NCBI RefSeq assembly: GCF_013266735.1
Contig: NZ_JABSNU010000002.1
Location: 496,001-560,000 of the forward strand
Origin: Pedobacter foliorum
GTDB lineage: Bacteria > Bacteroidota > Bacteroidia > Sphingobacteriales > Sphingobacteriaceae
Direction of reading: 5' to 3'
Length of the DNA: 64,000 nucleotides
Numbering within the stretch: the first letter of the stretch is position 1; every line of letters starts with the position of its first letter. Under the pieces are notes generated by a model. It was not told where the DNA came from. It worked only from the letters and a program-made list of their open reading frames with translations, and did not search any database. Shown here piece by piece: positions 8,455-17,988 of this stretch. Position numbers and translations under genes: made by a program.

Positions 8455-9657
8455 GTGAGCAGTAAGAAGCAATTTTTGTTTATCAGGAATGTGATTCTAT
8501 TCACATTTACTGCTTTTGGAGGTGCACAGGCTCACCTTGCATTATTGCTAAAATACTTTGTTAAAGACGCGAGGTGTATTACTGAAGAGGAGCTTTTGGA
8601 ACTGAATGCTTTAGCGCAGGTGCTACCCGGCCCGGCATCTACTCAAACGCTTGTAGGCATTGCTTATAAAGTAGGAGGGCTAAAGCTTTCCTTAATAACT
8701 TTTTTAATCTGGATTTTTCCTTCTGCGGCCATTATGACTTTTGCAGCAATCAGTTTTGCAAAGATAGATCATAAAGAGAAATTTGTCCAAATACTGGAAT
8801 ATATACAGCCAATTGCATTAGGTATAGTGGCATTTGGTGCTTATAACCTTTCAAGGCGAGTTCTTGTTTCTCAATTATCTATATTTCTTGCCATTTCGGC
8901 GGTAATTGCGACGCTTGTATTGAGGAATGCTTACGTGTTTCCAATGGCTATTTTAATAGGAGGGATGATCTCATCGGCGCTCGATGCCCCCAAAGAGGAG
9001 AGCGAAATTAGAGTAAAGTTGTTTTCAAATATAAACCGTAAAAAGTTGGTTTATTTTGTTGGAGTACTATTGTTTCTAGCCTTATTAGGTGCTGTTATTA
9101 ACCGTACTTCTCCGTTTAGTTTACCGATAAGGTTGTTTGAGAACTTTTACCGGAATGGTATTTTTATTTTTGGGGGTGGGCAAGTGCTTGTTCCTCTTAT
9201 GTTTACTGAGTTTGTGCAAATGAAGCATTATCTGCACTCTTCAGGATTCTTATCCGGTTTTGCATTGCAGCAGGCTTTACCCGGACCAACATTCTCATTT
9301 ACAAGTTATGTTGGCGCACTCAGTATGAGGAACTTTGGTTATGGGGTAACTGGTCAGATACTTGGAGGGATAGTAGCTGTTTTAGGAATAAACTTGCCAG
9401 GGTTGATTCTGGTGTTATTTATTGTTCCGTTTTGGGAAGATCTTAAAAAAATAACACGTATTAAATACTCCCTATCTGGTATAAATGCCGTCAGTGTTGG
9501 CTTTATCATTGCAGCATTTATCCTGCTTGTAAAGCCAATAGGGTTGGATTATATAGCTATAGCTGTTTTGATAACCACCTTTCTTATTTTAAATTTCACC
9601 AAAATAAGCCCACCTTTTATTGTTCTTGGTGGGATATTATTAGGTTACTTTTTGTAG
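8455..9657 (+). CDS. chromate transporter family protein (two-domain ChrA)
   Basis: The 400-residue membrane protein has the duplicated ChrA layout. The first half has FGGAQAHLALLLKYF and VLPGPASTQTLVGIAYK; the second half has FGGGQVLVPLM and ALPGPTFSFTSYVGALS. ChrA (CHR) proteins export chromate, or in some cases other anions, from the cytoplasm. The start is GTG at 8455, because the conserved N-terminal FGG block begins soon after and no ATG is available. It is likely co-transcribed with the TPR gene. Real substrate unproven. Confidence 0.85.
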   Translation: MSSKKQFLFIRNVILFTFTAFGGAQAHLALLLKYFVKDARCITEEELLELNALAQVLPGPASTQTLVGIAYKVGGLKLSLITFLIWIFPSAAIMTFAAISFAKIDHKEKFVQILEYIQPIALGIVAFGAYNLSRRVLVSQLSIFLAISAVIATLVLRNAYVFPMAILIGGMISSALDAPKEESEIRVKLFSNINRKKLVYFVGVLLFLALLGAVINRTSPFSLPIRLFENFYRNGIFIFGGGQVLVPLMFTEFVQMKHYLHSSGFLSGFALQQALPGPTFSFTSYVGALSMRNFGYGVTGQILGGIVAVLGINLPGLILVLFIVPFWEDLKKITRIKYSLSGINAVSVGFIIAAFILLVKPIGLDYIAIAVLITTFLILNFTKISPPFIVLGGILLGYFL

Positions 9658-9675
9658 GAATAAAAGTTAGTCTTA

Positions 9676-11250
9676 TTAGAAAGGTGCATCTTCATCATGC
9701 ATGTCATCCATGCGTGATGGTTTAATGATCACGTTTCCTGCAGGTCTGTCAAAATCTTGTGAAGGGTGCATTCCGGCACCAGGGCTATCCATTGAGAATG
9801 AGGTAGGTGCAGAGAAACTTTCTTCCAAATCCGCAAATTTCACATACTTACCAATAAAGCGTAGTGGCACAATTCCGGTTTCACCGTTACGGTGTTTTGC
9901 AATAATTACCTCACCAACACCAGCTTGTGATCGCCCTTGCTCATCCTCTGTGATACCGTAATATTCCGGTCTGTATAAGAATAATACCATATCGGCATCC
10001 TGCTCAATAGATCCGGATTCACGTAAATCTGATAGCATTGGTCGTTTTCCGTTCACACCCGGTCTACTCTCCACCGCACGACTTAACTGCGATAACGCTA
10101 GTACAGGTACATTTAGTTCTTTGGCCACAGATTTAAGCGCTCTTGATATACTACCAATTTCCTGCTCCCTGTTGCCACCACCACTTTGTCCTTCTCCTTT
10201 ACCATGCATTAGCTGCAAATAATCGATGATGATTAGTTGTAAATCATATTGAGATTTTAGCCTTCTGCATTTAGCTCTAAATTCGAAGATGTTAAGCGCA
10301 GGGGTATCATCTATTAATAGAGGAGCTTCTGTTAAAGTTCCTATTTTGCTATGAAGTTGTTGCCATTCCCACTCCGCGAGGTTTCCTTTTCTGATTTTCT
10401 CTTGCTCAATCTCAGTTTCTCCGGAAATCAAACGATTTACCAGCTGAACAGACGACATCTCTAATGAGAATACTACAACAGGTCTTTTGAATTGTACAGC
10501 TGCGTTACGTGCACAGGTTAGAACGAATGCAGTTTTACCCATTGCCGGACGAGCCGCAATAATTACTAAATCTGAAGGTTGCCATCCACCTGTAATACGA
10601 TCAAGATCGGTAAAGCCTGATGGAACACCTGTTAAACCATCACTCTTGCCGCGAAGCGCCTCTAAAGTGGCTAAAGATTGCTTTACAATCTCATCCATCT
10701 TTTGAGTATCTCTTCTTAAGTTGTTTTGAGCAATATCAAACAAGTTTTTTTCTGCATGATCCAGCAAATCAAATATATCGGTAGTATCCTCGTAAGCATT
10801 CTGGATAATCTCCGAAGAGATTCTGATTAGTTCTCTCTGGATATACTTTTGAGAAATAATACGTGCGTGGAATTCTATGTTAGCAGCAGAAGCTACCCTG
10901 TTCGTTAGGTTGGTAATATAATATGCGCCACCAATCATTTCTAATTGTCCCAGCGTTCTTAGTTCAGAAGTAACAGTTAAAATATCTACTGGCTTAGACT
11001 TCTGGAAAAGCCCTTGAATGGCTTCAAAAATCTTTTTGTGCCCTTCATGATAAAATACTTCTGGCTTTAGAATATCAATTACAGTCGATAATGCGTCTTT
11101 TTCAAGCATTAATGCACCAAGAACGGCTTCTTCAAGGTCAATAGCCTGAGGTGGGATTTTCCCCATCGTAGTCATAGAATTGCTTAATCTATTTTTACGC
11201 GCTGTAAAGTTTGCCTTATCTTGTCCTTGTGTTCCGTTATCGCTGCTCAT
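9676..11250 (-). CDS. dnaB: replicative DNA helicase
   Basis: This 524-residue hexameric helicase unwinds DNA at the replication fork. The N-terminal DnaB domain (IPPQAIDLEEAVLGALML) is followed by the RecA-like C-terminal domain with Walker A ARPAMGKTAF (about residues 233-242), Walker B LIIIDYLQLM, and LSQLSRAVESRP with the ESGSIEQDADMV block. I chose the ATG at 11250 rather than the in-frame one at 11268, because a TAnnTTTG element lies between them at 11256-11263. The C-terminal tail is serine-, proline- and acid-rich. Divergent from rlmB. No intein is present. Confidence 0.96.
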   Translation of the reverse strand: MSSDNGTQGQDKANFTARKNRLSNSMTTMGKIPPQAIDLEEAVLGALMLEKDALSTVIDILKPEVFYHEGHKKIFEAIQGLFQKSKPVDILTVTSELRTLGQLEMIGGAYYITNLTNRVASAANIEFHARIISQKYIQRELIRISSEIIQNAYEDTTDIFDLLDHAEKNLFDIAQNNLRRDTQKMDEIVKQSLATLEALRGKSDGLTGVPSGFTDLDRITGGWQPSDLVIIAARPAMGKTAFVLTCARNAAVQFKRPVVVFSLEMSSVQLVNRLISGETEIEQEKIRKGNLAEWEWQQLHSKIGTLTEAPLLIDDTPALNIFEFRAKCRRLKSQYDLQLIIIDYLQLMHGKGEGQSGGGNREQEIGSISRALKSVAKELNVPVLALSQLSRAVESRPGVNGKRPMLSDLRESGSIEQDADMVLFLYRPEYYGITEDEQGRSQAGVGEVIIAKHRNGETGIVPLRFIGKYVKFADLEESFSAPTSFSMDSPGAGMHPSQDFDRPAGNVIIKPSRMDDMHDEDAPF

Positions 11251-11255
11251 GGATA

Positions 11256-11263
11256 CAAAAATA
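11256..11263 (-). promoter_or_regulatory. putative -7 element for dnaB
   Basis: Minus-strand TATTTTTG fits TAnnTTTG and ends 5 bases before the ATG at 11250, implying an almost leaderless mRNA. This argues against the upstream ATG at 11268. Confidence 0.4.
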
Positions 11264-11430
11264 GGCAAAAATTAGGTCCCTTCTTAAATTCTTTATGAAC
11301 ATTCCCACAACTAAAATACTTTCATTTTGGTATGTCTCTTATGAATTTGAATAATTTGCTAACAGCAAGATGTTGATAAGCAAAACACTCGCTCATAAAA
11401 ATTAGGTTAAATTAATAGCAATTTTTGAGC

Positions 11431-11438
11431 TATTTTTG
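11431..11438 (+). promoter_or_regulatory. putative -7 element for rlmB
   Basis: TATTTTTG fits TAnnTTTG and stands 12 bases before the chosen ATG at 11451. The frame could be read from a TTG at 11436, but that codon lies inside this element, so the TTG is unlikely to be the start. Confidence 0.45.
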
Positions 11439-11450
11439 CGCTTCAATTTT

Positions 11451-12227
11451 ATGAAGATGGAAAACTCAAGAAGGTCTGCCAGACCTAAAGAAAATAATGA
11501 GTTCGTATTTGGTATACGTGCAGTAATAGAGGCTATTAAGGCTGGTAAAGATATAGAGACTATTTATATACAAAGGAATTTGACTGGTGAGATTATACTG
11601 GAGCTAAAACAGCTGTTAAAAGAGGTTGATGCACCGGTACATAATGTTCCAGTAGAGAAATTGAACCGGATGACTCAAAAGAATCATCAAGGTGTAATTG
11701 CTGTAATTTCATCAATTACTTTTCAAAAAATTGAAGACATCATTCCTATGATTTACGAAAAAGGAGAAACACCTTTGGTGTTGATTCTTGATGGAATTAC
11801 GGATGTAAGAAATATGGGAGCGATAGCTAGAACTGCAGCGTGTGCTGGCGTTCATGCTATAGTTGTACCAACTAAAAATTCTGCGCAAATCAATGCTGAT
11901 GCTATTAAAACATCAGCAGGAGCTTTATTTACCATACCGGTATGCAGACATCCAAATCTTCAGAAAATAGCTTTGTATTTACAGGAATGTGGTTTGCAAA
12001 TTGTGGCTTGTACAGAGAAAACGAACGATTTAATATATGTTCCGGATTATACAACACCAACGGCTATTGTAATGGGGGCTGAGGATGAAGGTATTTCAAA
12101 TGAAATCATGAGAATGGCTAATCATTTGGCTAAAATACCTATGATTGGCGAAATCAGTTCGTTAAACGTGTCAGTTTCTGCAGGTGTTATTTTGTATGAA
12201 GCAATAAGACAACGTTCGCAAGGATAA
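11451..12227 (+). CDS. rlmB: 23S rRNA (guanosine-2'-O-)-methyltransferase RlmB
   Basis: The 258-residue SpoU-family enzyme (TrmH superfamily, knotted SAM fold) methylates the ribose of G2251 in the 23S rRNA peptidyl-transferase region. The N-terminal substrate-binding domain begins at FVFGIRAVIEAI. The SpoU motifs are ILDGITDVRNMGAIARTA, IVMGAEDEGIS and IPMIGEISSLNVSVSAGVIL. The start was set at ATG 11451 from the -7 element. RlmB versus another SpoU paralogue rests on the N-terminal domain and length. Confidence 0.9.
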   Translation: MKMENSRRSARPKENNEFVFGIRAVIEAIKAGKDIETIYIQRNLTGEIILELKQLLKEVDAPVHNVPVEKLNRMTQKNHQGVIAVISSITFQKIEDIIPMIYEKGETPLVLILDGITDVRNMGAIARTAACAGVHAIVVPTKNSAQINADAIKTSAGALFTIPVCRHPNLQKIALYLQECGLQIVACTEKTNDLIYVPDYTTPTAIVMGAEDEGISNEIMRMANHLAKIPMIGEISSLNVSVSAGVILYEAIRQRSQG

Positions 12228-12238
12228 GAAATCTTATA

Positions 12239-12267
12239 AAGAGCCTGATCTTATGATACAGGCTCTT
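12239..12267. terminator. convergent hairpin terminator
   Basis: AAGAGCCTG and CAGGCTCTT form a perfect 9-bp stem with an 11-base loop. It begins 11 bases after rlmB and overlaps the last codons of the Hsp70-like gene on the other strand. Confidence 0.65.
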
Positions 12268-13528
12268 CAAATAAATATCCGCTATAGGCTAAGCCTTTAG
12301 CCACACTAATAAAATTATCTCCCGAATGCACTGGTGTATTTGGGAATTTTGTTTTAAAGAGCTCCTTAATAGCCGAAACCATGGATGTTCCGCCCGTTAA
12401 GAAAAGACTATCAATTTCATCTATACTTATCTGATTATTCAAAAGAAAATCATCCAGGTAAGCACTTATCTTTTTAAGATCCTTTTGGATAATGCCATTG
12501 TATTGATCTATGGATATCTCATCGTTAATTTCAATATCCATTTTTGAATATTGAAATTGTGAAACCTCGAGTGAAGATAATTCTACTTTAGTTTTTTCAA
12601 CCGATTGGAAAAGGGAGTATCCAAGATTGTTATCAGTAAGCGTAAGTAGGTTCTTGAATTTTCTATCCTGTTTAGAGTAGTGATAATAGTTTTGAAGATC
12701 ATTTTTAATCTTAATACCATTAAAAAAGTTCATTTGCTCCCACGAACAGATATTGGCAAACAAGGAAACAGGGACAGTCAGCATTTTTCCGGGAGCTGCC
12801 TCATACAAGGTGTGTTTTCCAAAGTGCGGGGTTCCTTTGTCCCACATAAATGCCGAATCGAAGCTGTCACCACCAATATAAATACCACCAGTAGCAATAA
12901 TGTCGTTTCTTCTATCTTTATCGCCAACTTTGGCTGGGTCAAGTATCAAATAGGTAAAGTCAGTTGTTCCTCCGCCTAAATCTGCTACCAGTACTTTTTC
13001 TTTTTTGGTTATTGTCTTCTCATAGGCGAAAGCAGCACCTATTGGTTCAAATTGGAATCTCACCTCTTCAAAACCGGCATTTTCAGCTGCTTTGTTTAAC
13101 CTTTTTTGCGCAAGGGCATCTTTAGCGGTATTGTCATCGTCAAAAAAAACAGGGCGGCCAATGATTGCTTTTTTACAATCATAACCTATAACCTCGTCTG
13201 CTTTTTCTTTTAATTCTTTTAAAATCAACGTAACAAGATCAGAGGCATTGTACTTTTTGTTGTGGATCCTGGTTTCAATAAAACTACTTCTTGGCAGAAT
13301 ACGTTTTATTGATTTCATAAATCGGCCTTTCATACCGTCCTTAATGTACTCTGAAATAGCTTGGTCACCCACTACATATTTAAGTGGCTCGGTGGCACTT
13401 TGTTCACTTTGAAAATAAAGTATTGAAGGGACAATAATGGTTTTTATGATTTCCTTTTTCTCTTCATCATAAATTGATAGGGCAGAATTGGTTGTCCCGA
13501 AATCAATTCCATATAAAAAATTAGACAT
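12251..13528 (-). CDS. Hsp70/actin-fold ATPase lacking the substrate-binding domain
   Basis: The 425-residue protein has the Hsp70 nucleotide-binding fold: phosphate-1 loop YGIDFGTTNSALSIYD at the N-terminus, ADLGGGTTDFTYLIL in the middle and LTGGTSMVSAIKELF near the end. It stops where DnaK's substrate-binding domain would begin, as in the YegD group, so it is not canonical DnaK. The start is placed at ATG 13528; the in-frame ATG at 13564 adds a Cys/Phe-rich stretch not expected before the phosphate-1 loop and lies in the manC terminator. Client and partners are unknown. Confidence 0.85.
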   Translation of the reverse strand: MSNFLYGIDFGTTNSALSIYDEEKKEIIKTIIVPSILYFQSEQSATEPLKYVVGDQAISEYIKDGMKGRFMKSIKRILPRSSFIETRIHNKKYNASDLVTLILKELKEKADEVIGYDCKKAIIGRPVFFDDDNTAKDALAQKRLNKAAENAGFEEVRFQFEPIGAAFAYEKTITKKEKVLVADLGGGTTDFTYLILDPAKVGDKDRRNDIIATGGIYIGGDSFDSAFMWDKGTPHFGKHTLYEAAPGKMLTVPVSLFANICSWEQMNFFNGIKIKNDLQNYYHYSKQDRKFKNLLTLTDNNLGYSLFQSVEKTKVELSSLEVSQFQYSKMDIEINDEISIDQYNGIIQKDLKKISAYLDDFLLNNQISIDEIDSLFLTGGTSMVSAIKELFKTKFPNTPVHSGDNFISVAKGLAYSGYLFEEPVS

Positions 13529-13549
13529 TGCAACAGTAAAATTGATGTA

Positions 13550-13597
13550 AATAAAACAACACATCCGGATTTGGTTTAAGCCAGATCCGGATGTGTT
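13550..13597 (-). terminator. terminator of manC
   Basis: AACACATCCGGAT and ATCCGGATGTGTT form a perfect 13-bp stem with a 14-base loop. On the minus strand it is followed by GTTTTATTT, the expected T-rich tail. It separates manC from the Hsp70-like gene. Confidence 0.8.
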
Positions 13598-13618
13598 AAA
13601 AGATTATAATTTAGTAAG

Positions 13619-14710
13619 TTAAATGTATTTTGTTCCGAACTTAGATTTTACATCAGCAACAATTTGTTTTATGCTTTGTTCCTCAGATCTCGGGCAAATT
13701 AATAGTGTATTGTTTGATTCAACAACAATATAGTCATGTAAATCTTGCAGAATAACCAATTTGTCTTTTGGAACGTTCACCATACAGTTAGATGAGTTAA
13801 ACATCATCACTTTTTCTGATGGAATTACCGCATTACCAACATAGTCGTGTTCTGCAATGTCATATATTGAAGCCCATGTTCCAAGATCAGACCAGCCAAA
13901 ATCAGCAGGAAGTACGTAAACATTGTCTGCCTTTTCCATAATGCCAAAATCGATAGAGATATTGGTGCATTGCAAGTATGCATTTCCGATAAATTCAATT
14001 TCGTTATTTGTATTATATAGGCCATTTCCCTGATGAAATATCTCATACATATCAGGCAAATGCTTAGAAAAGGCCTCATTTATAGATTTAGCTGACCAGA
14101 TAAAAATACCTGCATTCCATAAAAAGTCGCCGCTTTGAACAAAGGATTTTGCCAGGTCTAAATTGGGCTTTTCAGTGAAGATTTTTACTTTATGAATTTG
14201 TTCATCGGTTTTTAAAGAACTTCCTGTGTATTGTATGTAACCATATCCTGTGTCAGGTCTGCTCGGTTTTATCCCTAACGTAATCAGGCAGTTATTTTCA
14301 GATGCTGCCTTTAACGATTGTTCGATAGCCGCAATAAAAGCATCCTGATTAGTAATAGTATGATCAGAAGGTGCTACTACGATAGTGGCATTTGGGTTAA
14401 TTTGAGCAATTTTCATTGATCCATAAGAGATACAAGGAGCTGTATTTCTCATAATAGGTTCTGCCAGAATTTGATTTTCATTCAAATCAGGAAGTTGCTC
14501 CTTTACGATGTGAGTATATATTTCGTTTGTTACTACAAATATATTTTCTGGCGGACAGATTTTTAAGAAACGTTCGTATGTACTTTGTATTAGTGTTTTA
14601 CCAACACCGAAAAAATCAATGAATTGCTTAGGATATTCTGTTCTACTAACAGGCCAGAAACGGCTTCCAACCCCACCAGCCATTATTAAAGCGTAATTGT
14701 TATTATTCAT
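13619..14710 (-). CDS. manC: mannose-1-phosphate guanylyltransferase
   Basis: The 363-residue nucleotidyltransferase makes GDP-mannose from mannose-1-phosphate and GTP for surface polysaccharides. The pyrophosphorylase signature AGGVGSRFWPVSRTEYPKQF is at residues 11-30, ILAEPIMRNTAPCI near residue 80, and FTEKP near residue 178 marks the sugar-binding region. The length fits the short, GDP-mannose-only form without the phosphomannose-isomerase domain. It follows kdsD by 19 bases and is probably co-transcribed with it. Confidence 0.93.
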   Translation of the reverse strand: MNNNNYALIMAGGVGSRFWPVSRTEYPKQFIDFFGVGKTLIQSTYERFLKICPPENIFVVTNEIYTHIVKEQLPDLNENQILAEPIMRNTAPCISYGSMKIAQINPNATIVVAPSDHTITNQDAFIAAIEQSLKAASENNCLITLGIKPSRPDTGYGYIQYTGSSLKTDEQIHKVKIFTEKPNLDLAKSFVQSGDFLWNAGIFIWSAKSINEAFSKHLPDMYEIFHQGNGLYNTNNEIEFIGNAYLQCTNISIDFGIMEKADNVYVLPADFGWSDLGTWASIYDIAEHDYVGNAVIPSEKVMMFNSSNCMVNVPKDKLVILQDLHDYIVVESNNTLLICPRSEEQSIKQIVADVKSKFGTKYI

Positions 14711-14729
14711 ATCTGATGTTACAGTATCT

Positions 14730-15695
14730 TTAAATTATACCTTCCTGTAAAAGGTCGTGAAAATGTATCATGCCAAAATAGGTTCCATTATCAGTAACCA
14801 ATAGTTGCGTAATGTTATTATCCTTAATCATATCTAAAGCGGTCATGGCCAAAATCTCCTTTTCTACCTTTTTTGGATTAGGGTTCATTAAGTCGCTCGC
14901 TTTAATGTCGGCTAAATTAGAATGTTTTTCTAACATTCTACGAATATCACCATCAGTAATTATCCCCAAAATCTCATTGTTTTCAATAACAACAACAGCA
15001 CCCAAACGGTTTTGACTAATTTCTATTATCACATCTTTAACAGAGGCAGATGGATGAATACTTGGTTTCTCGTTCTTCAGGGCAATATCTCCTGCTTTTA
15101 AGTATAGCCTTTTACCCAGTGCTCCACCAGGGTGGTAGCGTGCAAAATCATCTTCATTAAAATTACGTGAATTTAACAAAGCAATAGCCAATGCATCACC
15201 CATGGCTAGCTGGGCAGTAGTACTTGTTGTAGGAGCAAGGTTGTGAGGACAAGCTTCCTTTTCTACTGATGTGTTCAATATAAAATCTGCCTGCATGGCT
15301 AGATCAGAATTCAGCTGACCAACCATACCGATCATTACGTTTCCGGCCTGCTTAAGCAGCGGAGTTAATACTTTAATTTCAGGAGTATTTCCGCTTTTAG
15401 ATATACAGATTACAATGTCGTTTTTTTGGATCATTCCGAGGTCTCCGTGCACTGCATCTGCCGCGTGCATAAAGATTGCCGGAGTGCCTGTTGAGTTAAA
15501 AGTTGCTACAATCTTTTGCGCAATAATGGCGCTTTTGCCGATTCCAGTTACAATTACACGCCCCTCACTAGCTATAATCAGGTCAATAATCTTAACAAAA
15601 TCGTCATTTATGTTCTCAATTAAGCCTAAAATAGCCTGAGCTTCCAACTGTAAAGTGCTAACAGCGTCGTCGATAATAGATTTTTTACTTTTCAA
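14730..15695 (-). CDS. kdsD: D-arabinose-5-phosphate isomerase (KdsD/KpsF family)
   Basis: The 321-residue enzyme converts D-ribulose-5-phosphate to D-arabinose-5-phosphate, the first step to KDO. Residues 30-190 form a sugar isomerase (SIS) domain with GRVIVTGIGKSAIIAQKI and SKSGNTPEIKVL; the catalytic-region histidines appear in HAADAVHGDLGMI and YHPGGALGKR. Two CBS domains fill residues 205-321 (ILGIITDGDIRRML and FGMIHFHDLLQEG). The next KDO enzyme, KdsA, is encoded 2.3 kb away on the other strand. Confidence 0.93.
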   Translation of the reverse strand: MKSKKSIIDDAVSTLQLEAQAILGLIENINDDFVKIIDLIIASEGRVIVTGIGKSAIIAQKIVATFNSTGTPAIFMHAADAVHGDLGMIQKNDIVICISKSGNTPEIKVLTPLLKQAGNVMIGMVGQLNSDLAMQADFILNTSVEKEACPHNLAPTTSTTAQLAMGDALAIALLNSRNFNEDDFARYHPGGALGKRLYLKAGDIALKNEKPSIHPSASVKDVIIEISQNRLGAVVVIENNEILGIITDGDIRRMLEKHSNLADIKASDLMNPNPKKVEKEILAMTALDMIKDNNITQLLVTDNGTYFGMIHFHDLLQEGII

Positions 15696-15732
15696 ACAGA
15701 ATTATTTAGTATATTGATGCTTTGAATTTGTG

Positions 15733-15740
15733 CAAAATTA
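15733..15740 (-). promoter_or_regulatory. putative -7 element for kdsD-manC
   Basis: Minus-strand TAATTTTG fits TAnnTTTG, 37 bases upstream of the kdsD ATG in the divergent kdsD/recQ region. No -33 box is seen. Confidence 0.35.
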
Positions 15741-15784
15741 TGTTATTTTGAAGTAAAAATAGCACTGAATATTTTATACACGAA

Positions 15785-17974
15785 ATGGATGTGAAAAAGT
15801 CGTTGTTTGACAACTTACAAACCTTTTTTGGTTTTGATAATTTTAAAGGTGATCAGGAGTCTATCATCACAAATATTCTTGAAAAAAGGAATACGTTTGT
15901 TATAATGCCTACGGGTGGGGGGAAGTCCATTTGCTATCAGTTGCCAGCTTTGATGGAAGAGGGAACTGCTATAGTAATATCGCCATTAATTGCACTGATG
16001 AAAAATCAGGTGGATCAGTTAAGGGCATTTGGAGGAAGTGATAGTATCGCACACTTTCTAAATTCTTCCTTAAATAAAGCTGAAATTACTCAGGTTAAAA
16101 GTGATTTACTAAGCGGACAAACAAAATTGTTATATGTTGCCCCGGAGTCACTTTCTAAGCAAGACAATATTGATTTCTTAAAATTGATTAAGATTTCTTT
16201 TGTGGCGGTTGATGAAGCTCACTGTATTTCTGAGTGGGGACATGATTTTAGACCTGAGTACCGAAAGATAAGACAGGTGATACAGGGTTTGGGCGAAGAT
16301 ATTCCAATTATAGCCTTAACCGCAACTGCAACACCTAAAGTTCAGCAGGATATCATTAAGAACCTGCAAATGTCTGATGCCACCTTGTTTAAATCATCAT
16401 TTAACAGGCCAAACTTATTTTATGAGATCAGGCCTAAGAGGGATGTTATTAAAGAGATCATCAGGTATATAAAGTATAATACCGGTAAATCGGGTATTAT
16501 TTATTGCCTTAGTCGTAAAAAGGTGGAAGAGGTTGCTGAAACCTTGAACCTTAACGGTATTAAAGCCCTCCCATATCATGCGGGCTTAGAACCCAAGGTT
16601 AGAGCCGAAACACAGGATAAGTTCCTTATGGAGGATGCAGAGGTTATTGTAGCCACCATTGCTTTTGGTATGGGGATAGATAAACCTGATGTTCGCTTTG
16701 TAATCCACCACGACATACCTAAGAGTATGGAAGGTTATTACCAGGAAACCGGTAGAGCCGGACGTGATGGTGGTGAAGGAATTTGTATTGCTTTTTACGC
16801 TCAAAAGGATGTAGATAAGCTTGCTAAGTTCATGAAGGACAAACCTGTATCTGAACGCGAAATAGGAACTCAGATATTAAAGGAAGTAATTGATTACGCC
16901 GAATCTGGAGTATGCCGTCGAAAGCAAATCCTGCATTACTTTGGAGAGAACTTTAATGAAACCGGTTGTAATTGTATGTGTGATAACTGCAAGAAACCAA
17001 AAAAACTATTTGAAGCAGAAGAATCATTACTGGTTCTGTTAAAACTGATCAAGAAAATAGGAGAGAAGTTTGATGATGCACATATATTGAGCGTTATTTT
17101 AGGAAATGAAACCGCACAAACAATTGCTTATGAACATAGTAAGCTTCCTGAATTTGGTTTAGGAGTTGTAGAAGGCGAGAACCATTGGAAATCGCTTATA
17201 CGACAAGCTGTTCTAAATAACTTCCTATCAAAAGATATCGATAATTATGGTCTGCTTGGATTAACTAATGGTGGATTGAGTTTTATTGAAAACCCATACT
17301 CCCTTAAGTTTGTTCTAAACGAGCCAATTGAAAGCGCAGCAGATGATGATGAGGATGATGTTAAGCACGGCACTGGAGCAGTAGATGCTCAGTTACTGCA
17401 ATTGCTTAAAGATCTGAGAAAGAAAATAGCTAAGCAAAAGAATGTACCTCCGTTTGTTGTGTTTCAAGACCCTTCGCTTGAAGAAATGTGTACCCATTAT
17501 CCAATTTCAATGGAGGAGCTTAAGCAGATCTCCGGAGTTGGCCATGGTAAAGCACTTAAGTTCGGAGGATCTTTCCTTGAACTCATCAAAAAGTATGTAG
17601 AAGATAATGATATTGAGCGCCCGATTGACCTGATCATTAAAACACAGGCTAATAAATCTCAACTGAAAGTTTCTATCATTCAGAACATAGATAGGAAAAT
17701 TGGACTTGAGGATATTGCTAAATCTAAAGGTATCACTTATGATGATATCCTTAAAGAGGTTGAGGCAATTGTAAACTCTGGTACTAAGCTTAACCTAAGC
17801 TACTTTGTAGATGAGGTGATAGATGAGGACCGTCAGGATGAAGTATTTGACTATTTCCAGTCTGCAGAGAACGACTCTATAGATGAGGCGTTAAAAGAGC
17901 TTGGAGAGGCAGATTATTCGCGTGAAGAAATACAGCTTATGCGTATTAAATTCATGTCAGAACTAGGTAACTAA
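15785..17974 (+). CDS. recQ: ATP-dependent DNA helicase RecQ
   Basis: The 729-residue 3'-5' helicase acts in recombination and replication-fork repair. Walker A is MPTGGGKS (Lys47), the DEAH box is at 143-146 within VAVDEAHCISEWGHDFRPEY, and motif VI is YYQETGRAGRDG. The RecQ zinc site is in CRRKQILHYFGE and CNCMCDNCKK, followed by a winged helix and an HRDC domain around residues 530-615. An additional acidic C-terminal tail of about 110 residues extends beyond HRDC, longer than in the E. coli enzyme. kdsA follows after 14 bases. Confidence 0.96.
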   Translation: MDVKKSLFDNLQTFFGFDNFKGDQESIITNILEKRNTFVIMPTGGGKSICYQLPALMEEGTAIVISPLIALMKNQVDQLRAFGGSDSIAHFLNSSLNKAEITQVKSDLLSGQTKLLYVAPESLSKQDNIDFLKLIKISFVAVDEAHCISEWGHDFRPEYRKIRQVIQGLGEDIPIIALTATATPKVQQDIIKNLQMSDATLFKSSFNRPNLFYEIRPKRDVIKEIIRYIKYNTGKSGIIYCLSRKKVEEVAETLNLNGIKALPYHAGLEPKVRAETQDKFLMEDAEVIVATIAFGMGIDKPDVRFVIHHDIPKSMEGYYQETGRAGRDGGEGICIAFYAQKDVDKLAKFMKDKPVSEREIGTQILKEVIDYAESGVCRRKQILHYFGENFNETGCNCMCDNCKKPKKLFEAEESLLVLLKLIKKIGEKFDDAHILSVILGNETAQTIAYEHSKLPEFGLGVVEGENHWKSLIRQAVLNNFLSKDIDNYGLLGLTNGGLSFIENPYSLKFVLNEPIESAADDDEDDVKHGTGAVDAQLLQLLKDLRKKIAKQKNVPPFVVFQDPSLEEMCTHYPISMEELKQISGVGHGKALKFGGSFLELIKKYVEDNDIERPIDLIIKTQANKSQLKVSIIQNIDRKIGLEDIAKSKGITYDDILKEVEAIVNSGTKLNLSYFVDEVIDEDRQDEVFDYFQSAENDSIDEALKELGEADYSREEIQLMRIKFMSELGN

Positions 17975-17988
17975 CAACAAAAACAACA

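Noticed and set aside
8061..8504. 147-codon open frame on the minus strand
   Set aside because: It is antisense to the TPR gene and the ChrA start; its Phe/Leu-rich composition is the mirror of Lys/Glu-rich helices.
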